A stretch of 64,000 nt of DNA from Apricaphanius iberus (lineage: Eukaryota > Chordata > Actinopteri > Cyprinodontiformes > Aphaniidae). Where the stretch lies: assembly GCA_028564705.1 (NCBI GenBank), contig JAPXFQ010002924.1:2137001-2201000 (forward strand), given 5' to 3'. The notes beneath the pieces were generated by a model. The model was not told the DNA's origin. It made no database searches and saw only the letters and a program-made list of their open reading frames with translations. Shown here piece after piece: positions 11,247 through 21,100 of this stretch (positions within the stretch are counted from its first letter, which is position 1; each line of letters starts with the position of its first letter). A program made the translations under genes and the position numbers.

Positions 11247-12917
11247 TCATTTATGGCAGAAAGTGACTATAGGTAGGAGGAAGGATATGATCCAAAATCA
11301 AGTGCTTAAAGAACTTAGGTACAGTTTTAGGAAGGGTCCAACGCAAAGCTTCAGATATGAGACCCCACACATTTTGACAAAGCTGGTCAATCTTTCCATG
11401 TAGTTTACAGAGCTAAAAAGAGGAAAAGCAGCAATAAAACAGAGGTCCATGAAAATTTTAAATTTGTAAAGGGGATTTTATTAAACTGACCTAGTAATTG
11501 GGACTCACGTGTTTATTAAAAAGTTCCTTGCAATAGCTGAGTAGCTGAAAATGAGTCCACAGAATGAAAAGACCTCTGAAATCAAGCCTTTGCTCCAGGG
11601 GTCAAATATAGAAAGGTACGGCAGTACAGACACATAGGAACGCATTATGTGCATATCACAGACACTTCCAGTCTTCTAGACTGTGCAGGGTCTGCATACA
11701 AAACATAATGCTGAAAATTCAACACCAGAAGAAAAAAAAATTTATGATATAATTTAATTGATGTGTGATATACAGCTACCATGTGGAAAATAAGAATCAT
11801 CAATGTCAATGATATCTCAGGGAATATATTTCTAATGGCTGTGAACACAGTCCAAGTAATCCACACAAAATAAATTACAACAGATGTATTTAACACATAA
11901 AGAGAAGAAATTTTAAAAATGCATTGAAAGTCAAGCAATAACAAATAAATAACTAAATACAAGAAAATCAATGAATAACTGCTCTATCTCTGTGTACATT
12001 AACATCAACTGTTTTGGATACCACCAATGGTCTATATAATCTGTTTCATCAATATGATATCAAATTAAACAAATTATCACCATAATGCAGATACAACCAG
12101 GTTGAATTTTTGTACGATTTCTAACAGATTTTAAAATTTGTTGCAAAACATGGGCTGCCGACAACCAAGCCTTCGTGGTTTGAAGAAGACCATTTGTGTG
12201 GAAGAATAAGTCGAAAATTACACCTGAGCAATGCATTCAACCAGTTTCTCCAGACAGGATAAATGGCTCACAATAAAAATTAAAAAAAAGAGTTTGTACT
12301 GAGTATTAAATAAATTGCAGGTGCAAGGCTCATCTCCTGCTTTTCCACGCATTATTATATATAAATTCACATATAGACTTACATTGGAAGGAAATCTCGT
12401 CAAGCACCAGCACATACAATAAACCTATCACCTTTCTGAGCAAGATAATCCCACACCTTGTGCTAAAACAAACAGTGCTGTGGGCACCTGGCCAAATTTT
12501 CACCGAGTAAACTCTAACATTTTTATGCTTAAAATATAACATCTACAGTTTGTATAATACCTCACTTTGTTCGCTGATTTTCATATTGTTTGGGGGACCA
12601 TGTATGCAGGGAGGAAAAAAAAGAAGTCACTTTTTCAAAGCAAACAGTGTATGTCGATTGTCTGACCATACTGAGGCAGCATTTATCTCTTCAACACCCT
12701 TAATTTCCATACTTGTAAAACCTGTTCAACCATTCACATACCCTGAATTCAAACAAAATGAATAGTCAAACACACTGTAGTCACACATCATGAAACTTTC
12801 CAGAATGTCCTCCAGTTGCGGGTAGTTAGAAAACAACAGCTTTAGTGCCTGTAGCAACACAAGTATTTTTGTCAATTTTTTTTTTTTTTTTTTTTTTTCA
12901 GTAAATGGAACTCTCAC
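10459..12917. other. Presumed grb14 intron, no exon seen
   Basis: I looked on the minus strand for the next grb14 exon (Ras-association domain) and found none with good splice sites. The stretch is AT-rich. The part 10,850-11,200 ends in gtgaagcactttgg just before the GACA array, which resembles a LINE 3' tail. A 20-base run of T lies at 12,879-12,898. Confidence 0.35.
11199..11246. repeat. (GACA)n microsatellite
   Basis: An uninterrupted tetranucleotide array of about 11-12 units, directly after a LINE-tail-like sequence; it may be the tail of a decayed retrotransposon. Confidence 0.95.
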
Positions 12918-14806
12918 CTGAGTTGCACTATGCTTCATCCATGGTAAGAAACATTCAGAGATTGACTTGGAATCATTTGTAGGCAGAAGCTCAGGAATGG
13001 GGTTTGGAACATAGGGAGATGAAGATTCATTTCCCTTCCTAAAGAATCATAAACACAAAAACAAGCGTTTTAGGTGAGGAAGAAAAATTCTGAATGTGCA
13101 GAAAGTAAAACCTGGTTTGAAATTATAAGCATCACTTTAAAAAGACAAACAGATTGTAAGGTCATAAGACCTATAAAAGTTACTATCAAGCCTGTGTTAC
13201 CTGTTCAAAATATTTCTTGATACAAGACTTTGAAACAAAATCTTATGTAGTTTCTTGGCTTCAGGGAAAAGGGTAGAGAGATTCACAGTTCTTGCATCAC
13301 CCACAAAACAATTTTTGAGAGAGAGATCGATAGATGGACCATCCATACATATGTGATCAGTGGTGGTGAGGGTGCCTACAGTTTCTTGAATAAGCAAATT
13401 TGCGGCTTAATGGGGTTTATATGAGTTCAATTTACAACTAACTTGTTGGGCTGTGAATTGATAAAAACTTTTTTGACCAAAACATTTTGCTGTAGAACAA
13501 ACAAAAATAATGTAGATAATGATAATGAAAAAACTTTGCTTTGCATTAATCACTGCCTTCAGCATCTTACATGACACTTACTGAATCAGACTCTGCAGAG
13601 CCTTCACCGTGGGCAGTTTCAAGTGTTATGGTATTCCTCTAAAATATGTTAATGCTACCACCTCGCTTACATCTATCCTGATTTCCATTGAAGTCTTCCA
13701 ATGAAGTCTTTATCATATGAGCTAGAACCTTCATAGTTATATGGATTTTTTTTCCTATTCTACCAACAGAGATATTTGCAGTGAAGCTAGGCATCCTCTT
13801 CCAGGCCTAACATCTCTGGCAGCTTCTAAGCTTTTCTTAGCACATACAGTATACCTTGATGTCAAACACATAAATAAATACAATTATCAATATCTACAAA
13901 CCCAACCACAACTGAGAGAAAAATTATATGAAAACTGTTATTATATATGCCCTTTAAGAAGATGTGTTTTGATTATTTTTTGTCCTTGGTGGGGATTTTT
14001 ATGAGATTGATGTTTGTTTTTTACTAAACTTCACAGCTCTATCAATTTTTCGCATGCTAGTGTGTGCATTCAGGCCTGTTGTACTGATCCTGCTACTGCT
14101 TTTGTATACAACAGGTATGGAGGGGATAAAGGTGCTTCTCTTTGCATTAACCCCTGTTGAACTTAACTACTTGTTTACACACTAACCAAATTCACCAATA
14201 CACTTTAGATAAGACCATATAGGAAAAGGCCCTGGTTCCACCACTGTTTTACATATACAGGTCTTTAACATTTGCAAGAAGTAAAGATTGTGATGCTGTA
14301 AGTATTCACAATGCTAAATTTACAAAATACTGTAAGTAAATGTTGTTTAAAAAATCCCAAGAGAATACTTGTTTATAGCTTGGTCAGTGACCGAAATGAA
14401 TGATTTACTTTAACTGAAAAAATCAATCAACTGGACTTCAACATATTGCTAAGAAACACTGCAGCTTTTTTCTATTTATTTCAAACACCGATATCTAAAT
14501 GCAGAACTTGAAGCATTGTAAAATGTGTTGCATAAAACACATCTTTTAAGTAAATGCATTTTTTCTGATGCATCTTGTAAGCAGACCTGTGCCAGTCACA
14601 GATTATGTAAGTAAAAGTGAGCCATACCTATTTCCCTTGCAAAACTTAATCCTGGTCCTCTGAGCATTTGGTGTCAGTGAAGGATCTTCCAGGGGGATGA
14701 TTGCTGGGCTGGGGAAGATACTCTCATTACCCTTGCCACTCTGAAAAATCTCTGCTTTCTGAGCGAGTCCTCCAGAAGTGTGTATTTTGTCCAGTGTCTT
14801 ATTCAT
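12918..14806 (-). CDS. grb14: grb14-like adaptor gene, first two coding exons (partial)
   Basis: GRB7/10/14-family adaptors bind activated receptor tyrosine kinases such as the insulin receptor at the inner membrane face, using Ras-association, PH, BPS and SH2 domains; none of these domains is in the window. Two minus-strand exons join in phase. Exon 14,628-14,806 has ATG at 14,806, an in-frame stop 18 bases upstream and donor GTATGG; it gives 59 codons. Exon 12,918-13,038 has acceptor TTTAG and donor GTGAGA. The second carries VPNPIPEL, matching the PNPFPEL motif found near the N terminus of this family. From that motif to the exon end both this gene and human GRB14 (as recalled) have 31 residues ending in Gln, just before the RA domain. 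Position next to cobll1 agrees with vertebrate synteny. The N-terminal exon itself has no clear homology. Confidence 0.68.
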
Positions 14807-14842
14807 AGCACTCGTGTGGGTTGACTAAATCCAAGGCATCAT
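14628..14842 (-). CDS. grb14: grb14-like exon with start codon
   Basis: The exon may begin at 14,842, after an acceptor-like gcttcag, leaving a short leader before ATG at 14,804-14,806; or transcription may start further upstream with no intron. The encoded peptide starts MNKTLDKIHTSGG and ends FCKGN, and contains SGKGNESIFPSP. The KGNES word recurs at the start of the next exon, which hints at an old internal duplication or chance. No signal peptide or membrane segment. Confidence 0.55.
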
Positions 14843-15020
14843 CTGAAGCAAACAGAAGAGACAAGCTGTTGGACGGGAGACTGTGCCCAGTTGGAGCAGG
14901 CTGCCTGGCGGGGCTCTTCTGCTCGCAGCTCAGCAGCACGCATACACACACTCAAACACACACAAGTTTTTCTGGCTCATCTGCTGCCCACAGGGCTGGC
15001 CCAGTGGGGCAAAAAGATCC
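14843..15020 (-). promoter_or_regulatory. Candidate grb14 upstream/promoter region
   Basis: This is the most GC-rich stretch near the grb14 start (14,870-15,010), directly upstream of the first recognised coding exon. No TATA box at a useful distance. The call is by position and composition only. Confidence 0.25.
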
Positions 15021-17528
15021 CTCCTACCCAAACATGATCTATCACAATTAAGATATTTTTAATCCAATCACTGACAAATAGCAATATTTGCATCAAAATG
15101 ATTAATATTCAGTCAGATTGTTTCATTTTTCTTTGAGACACAGTTGCAAACTGGATGTCAGGACATGTGCACACAAAGACCTTTCAAACAAAGGGCCTGG
15201 TAATGAGTCCAGGAAGGCTATAAAACTAACTGTTCTTTTCTTATGGACTTCGGACAGAGTATACACTTTAAAATTACTTTCCTGTAGAAGGCCTGTGGTT
15301 GTAAAAAGTAGCTAGTCCAGCAGATTGGTTGCTTTGTGGGCTGTGTCACTCAGTGACAGGCTCCACGTGGGGGATGGTTGGGATGATAACATCGTCTTGA
15401 AAGGTAATGTGTAACAGACCCTAACCAGGGGAGATTTAGACCAGCCACGAGGAAAGAGTCAAAGCAATAACTTTTTTCTTTTTTTTTTACATTAAAATTA
15501 GATATAACTTACAAAATGCCTTCCATAAACATAGCCAACTGAAAGCTATGAAGCAAATTACAGCATTAAAGAGAAGAAATATGTTGACAAACATAAAAAT
15601 AAAATACTTTACTGGACTTATCTGTGCAACAAAGCCCGTCTCTGAATCAACTGGAGTACTTTAGATATGTGCAGTCTGGGGTCTGCAACCTGTGGCTCTT
15701 TAGATCCATGTCGCTGTTAATAAGTTTAGCTAAAATGTTGAAGAATTGAGCTATGTTTTTTTTATGCCCTTGAATATATAAAAAAATCGTAAAAAATACT
15801 GGCTTTAATTTAAAAAAAATTAGTAGATGTTTTCATGCAATATATATATATGCACAAAAACAAACCTTTGTGTTTTTTAAGAGTTCTGTGGTTTTTGTGG
15901 CTCTTTTTTTTGTTGTTTGCTGTGGTTGAGCTAGACCAAACGCAAAAATGGCTCTTGGACTTGTGAAGGTTGTGGACCCCTGACATAGCCTAAGGATTGG
16001 CTGACTCTGACAATTTATTTATAAATGCTTTTAGAATTATCCAAATGGTATTCAAAAGAACCTGAAGCCATGTTCAAGAGGTCATTTGTAAATATTCTGT
16101 TTGGCACAATGTTTTTGACAGCTGTATAAAATGCTTTCATCAGCTTTTATAGCCATCTCTGCTGCTTCAATTTTTCTTTCCCTATTGAGTAAAGTGAAAA
16201 CTGTTTAAAAGGGAAATGCCAGTGTGTTTTTCAACCTGGACCTTATTTTTAGCAATTTTGATGTTTTTCACTCACCATGAGAAGTTCGAAGCCAGTTTGA
16301 GCTGGTCAGCAGTATTTATACATCCAGTCTTGATCAGCGTACAGCCATAGAACGGGAGTGCTTGGGGCAGTACAAATGCCATTTATAAGGTTTAATCTGC
16401 TCCAAACAGCTCAATTGTACCATGTTTATATTCTCCTCGACTTACAAAGGACTTGGAAGTGTTCTTCATTGTCTTCTGGGTCGATTTGGGGGCTTGACAA
16501 TAAAACAATAAGAAGCTGACATATCTGCGTGTGCAACATCTACAGCACTTACTAAAGGACAACAACTTTGTCTGTGTTGCTTTTGTTTTCCATACCATTG
16601 TGGGTTAAATAAAATGTGCAGTTAAAAAAAAATCTACAAATATAAGCTTAAATTCTGAAAAGTATTGTCTAATTATTCTCCATCCATAAACAACACTGTT
16701 AAACAAGGAGAGTTTTTTTTGATAATCATCCATTACACTTTGTGGTAGAGGATCCAGTGTAATGAAAAAAAAGTTCTACTCACATGAACATTGGTAAATG
16801 ATACACCAATGACTTAACATGATTGTGATGAAATAACTGATGTACAAATTATACCCATATGCTTTATATAACATGCAATGTACATTCAAAAGCATGTCAA
16901 GATGAAGTGTTCTTGCAGTGTTTTGATAATTTGAATCTGAAATAGTAAAGAAAAAAAAAAGAACATCTTCATAGCCCAATAATGTGGCAGATCTAAACAA
17001 ATGAAATAGATTTACAAAAGTAACAGCAACTATGTAGACAGCTTCATAGTGAATCATTTATTGTTCTTTACTACGTACTTTGATTTTGGTGGCCTCTGTT
17101 CAGACTTAAGTAAATAGCATAGAATTGTGTCATCTTCCTTGCAGCAACCTAAGTTTTAAAAATATGTTGCATAACCAACCGATTTCTGTTGCGCTGCTGA
17201 AACTGCACACAAATCTTTACTTGATGTTCCTGATAATATACGTGCAGACAGAAAATATTCTCAGAAGAAAGTTTTTGCAAGATTACCTAACTTTTAAACT
17301 AATTAGCCATTATTAGTCACCAGTCAAAACAGTATGTTACAAAGCACACCCCATACTTTCATAAATCAAAGAAAATGAATATCTTTTACCTTTGCACATC
17401 TTTAAGTGAGGATTTAGTTGAAGTCTCCTTATTGTTGCAGTGAGAACTGAAAGACTGGGTTCACCCTACAGCAACGTGCTCTTGGCTCACACACAAGGAT
17501 CCAGTTTTACCTGTTATGAATGACCGCT
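15021..17528. other. Intergenic region between cobll1 and grb14
   Basis: No supported gene. It contains the hAT-like repeat at 15,676-15,982. On the minus strand near 16,316-16,270 there is a TATAAATA followed by a GT donor-like sequence, but no coding exon follows. The missing cobll1 WH2-type C terminus was searched for here and not found. Confidence 0.35.
15676..15982. mobile_element. Short hAT-like MITE
   Basis: The ends are inverted: ctggggtctgcaacc on the left and, reading the other strand from the right, caggggtccacaacc. This terminus (CAGGGGTC..CAACC) is of the hAT Charlie type. Internal sequence is AT-rich with 'gtggctctt' words near both ends. I could not confirm an 8-bp target duplication. 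Confidence 0.5.
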
Positions 17529-17534
17529 TTTATT
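17529..17534 (-). terminator. Candidate cobll1 poly(A) signal
   Basis: AATAAA on the minus strand, about 610 bases beyond the proposed cobll1 stop codon. It is the first clear canonical hexamer I noticed in that direction; actual use is unknown. Confidence 0.25.
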
Positions 17535-18141
17535 CTGCAGGATCTAATTTCAGCAGCTTGTGCAGGGAAGCAGTGATGACAATACAGACAAGTGGCTTGA
17601 TAAAAGCTTTAATCATAGCAACACTCAGCAAACAAGAGCAGATACAGCAGTGCTAGTCTGCATCCACTAGAATGGAAACTCTAAAACATAAATATGGAAA
17701 TATTTACTGAACATCAGACCTGATCTGTCCTACACATCCAGTATTAAGATTATACACTTTCTTAATAAATCTAATAATATTAATGCTCTGGGTATCACTA
17801 ATAATTTATATGATCATCTTTTACAGTCACTGATAACTCTTCGCAATAAATGCATAAACGTAGTCACATAAAAGAAGCCAAAAATAGTCCAAAAGTAACA
17901 TTGATGTGATAAACAAAATGATCGTTAAAATTCAAAGCCATGGAACCATGTAAACCGGTTTCAGAGATGGCAGATTCTTCGTCCATGCCACAGGATGAAG
18001 GCTTCTGGTGAAATAAAAGAAGCAACATAAGCTCCTCCCAAAAGAATTGCATCGTGCTTGTGTTCAAACAAATATCATGTTGTTTGGTGCTGGACTTACT
18101 TACAGTAAAGAAAAATAACTGCTAGAGGAATTACAACGCCG

Positions 18142-18186
18142 CTACAGTCCGGTCTCTTTTGGCCTCAGAGTAACCTCCTCACCCTG
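18142..18186 (-). CDS. cobll1: Candidate cobll1 terminal coding exon
   Basis: After the acceptor TCTCTCCATCCAG the frame reads [14 protein letters not shown] and then TAG at 18,142-18,144. Phase fits the preceding exon. The peptide has no counterpart that I can recall in COBLL1, and it gives a C terminus without WH2, so either the exon is wrong, the isoform is alternative, or the WH2 end has been lost. Confidence 0.35.
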   Translation of the reverse strand, partial: QGEEVTLRPKETGL

Positions 18187-21100
18187 CTGGATGGAGAGAA
18201 TAGGCAGTTTATGTCAAATGGCAGGCTGTTGTTTTACACTGGGTCAGCTAAACCAATAATTCTACTATTTGTAATAATCATTAAATACAAAAAGAAAACA
18301 GTCATGAATTGAGATAGAGGAAAAAAGGACAGGGATCCTACTTTTACCAAACCTTTTCCTGTAGTTTTCAAACGATTAACAGAATCAGCACTTTGATCAC
18401 TATAGCAGCACACAGAGCCATTCAAAATTCAGCTTTAGTCATCTCTATAGAATCTTGCAAAAGTATTCACATGCCTTTGAACATTACCACAATATTCAAT
18501 GAATGTGTACCCAGCCCTGTTGAGACAATCCTTTGTAGAACTACCTTGCACTGAACCCAAAGTAACATGTCTCTAGCAGCTCTGCACATCTAGAGACTGA
18601 TTTTCACCTATTCTTGCTTGCAGAGCAGCTTAAATTCAGTCAGATTGGATGAAGAACACCTGGACAGGAATTTTTCCAAGTCTTGACGACGACTGTCAAG
18701 TCTAGACATCAGCATAATGGTGCCATCCCCATGTTCTACTGTGGAGTTGTTGTGTTCCAGCACCCAGCATTTTGCAACGTATAACGAAAAAAAAAAAAGT
18801 CATATTTTGGTTTCATTTGCCATTTCCCAGGCTGCCTGGCTTACACATCTTTTGGCCAACCGCCATAGGGACACCTTCTGGATTTCTTTCAATTACAGAT
18901 TTTATAAATTTTTTCCAATTTTCTAAAATGACAAAATATAAAATAGAAGGCGTGTGAATACTTTTGAAAAAAAGACTCCTCATCTCAACCCCTTGTTTCA
19001 GGACCAACCTGTAGTTCAGATAAACCTTTCGATTTGATGACTGATGAGGGACTTGTAATTGGAGAAACGGGTGGCGACACAGAGGAGGGAGGGGATTTGG
19101 GGCCGTGGGACAGTGATTGGCTCCTTTTCACAGCAGAGGACACAGCCTGGGCAAAACGGGATGGCGTTGAAGGAGAAAAGGGTCTAGGAGCAGTAAAGCT
19201 CCTTAATTTTTCCAAACTTAACCTAGAACCTGGCTCTCTTGATGGCAGACTGCTTTGCCTTGACATTCGCATAAAAGCCACATTCTTGTCATTCCGTTTC
19301 AGACTAAGCTGAACTCCAGCGGCCTCTGCTGTCTCCTCTTGACATTGTGCAGGAGGTAGAGGAGGAGCAGGAGGAGGAGAGGTCAGGGCTGCCCCATCTG
19401 GACTCCCTGGAGTTTCTTTGAGGCCAGAAACAGGACTGGCAGCAAGAGATTTCTCAGTAGCTGAAGTAACATAGTGTCCAGGTGTTTTTTTGTGTTGTGC
19501 CAAGCGGAAAGAAGCAGGCTTAGGTTTAGTTGCGGGTGGAATTTTCATCTCCTTGACCTCTGGTGGCGAACCTGCTTGGGACGCTTCATTAGCAGAGGAG
19601 ATCTTGTCTGTCCTCTGTACAATCATGGGTTGTGGGGGTGGCTCAGGTATACATCCATTTACAGTGTGTTGCATTGTAGTAGTACTAAAAGTTGTAGTGG
19701 TATTAATTGTGCTAGACAGTGAGTCATCCCTGGGCAACTTAGAATTTAGGTCACTTTTCTCTTTTAAAACCACAGTCTTTCCGTGGTCCTCTTTCAAACC
19801 AGGAGAACCAGAATCAGGTTCTTCTCCTGGAGCTTCTGGAGGGGTCTCCAGTGTCAGTGCAACTTCAAAGTATCTGAGTTTCTCAAGAGATTTCTGAGGC
19901 ACAATCGTGTAGGTCGTCATCCCGACTTTAGGGATGTAGTCTCTCGTAAGCTCATTGGAAGGCTTTGGCTTTAGCTCAGAGTCTGCTGCATGCATTGACG
20001 GTGCTTTCTTCGGGGTCAACACACTTGACTTTGAGTCTTGGCACGGTGAGGTTGATGAAGTGTGGAGCGATGCACAGTCGGGGTCAGAGAGTTCCAGCTC
20101 TTCGGTTGATGTGGCCATATCTTTTCTCTCTCCCAGTGATAAGGTGTGTGACTCTGCTGATGAAGAAACTTTGTCCACATGTTGCTGGGGAGGCAGCTCT
20201 CGACAGGGTTCTGTATTTGCGTTACCGGAAGCCTGAACTTCTGCATCCTTTTTTACAGGAGAATGAAGGCTGTTCTCACTGCTGTCGGTTTTAGTCTCAC
20301 TGCAGATGGGCCGTAGGGAAAATTCTTCAACCTGAACTGCTACAGTCTCTGTAAAAAAAAACAAAAAATGATTATGATACAGAAACCTATTTTTCTTAAA
20401 AAAAAAGAAAAAAAAAAGAAGACACTGAAAATGTACAGCTTTCATTTTAATAGCATCATCACAAACTAAAAGAAACATCCATTAAGTCCAGTCAAACATA
20501 GGAAAAAAGCCCTATGTTCAGAAATGTTTAATAAAAACCACTGGTGCTGCTGTCAAAACTTTGTAAAAGCCACCGTCCCCTACAGGACAGCAATTATCTT
20601 CTATGATATTTCACAATATTTGAGCATACAGTGTGGGGATCTTTGACCATTCATCTTTGCACAATCTCTCTAGATAGACTTTTCTATAGAATTTAGATAA
20701 AGGGTAATTTCCTTTTAGATGAAAAAATGCTTTGCTCTAAAAGGGTTCTCTGGGCTTAAAAAACCCCAAACATCACATAGCCTCTACTGTAGTTAACAGC
20801 ATTGTCTGTACATATTCATGCTTTGTTCAAAACAAAACTCATCTGCAGTGTTTGCTTTTGAAAGGCTCAGTCATTTCAGTTTAATCCTGATTAAAGTAAA
20901 TTCCACACAGTCACATTTGTGATGGTAGCATAAAAAAGGCTTTAATTCTAGCATCATTCTTCAACAACAGATTGGTATATATATAGTGCCTAATGGTTTT
21001 CATGGGAACCCAATACACATTATGGTGAAATATCCTCCAATATTAAACCTTGGAAACTTAAAAAAAAAAATTACAATTATTCAAGACTTAACAGTAAACA

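Noticed and set aside
11645..12542. Minus-strand hydrophobic open frames
   Set aside because: Hydrophobicity follows from AT-rich codons (Phe, Leu, Ile, Tyr). No homology, no splice context, and the RA-domain exon of grb14 is not among them.
13197..13397. 66-codon minus-strand frame in grb14 intron 1
   Set aside because: No family resemblance and no fitting acceptor and donor; exons 14,628 and 13,038 already join in phase without it.
15330..15400. Minus-strand FQDDVIIPTIPHVEPVTE before a stop, a possible cobll1 C terminus
   Set aside because: No convincing acceptor in phase with the exon ending at 19,009 and no WH2 similarity.
16270..16330. TATAAATA with a downstream donor as grb14 promoter
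   Set aside because: The implied exon would be about ten bases long, and nothing links it to the grb14 coding exon.
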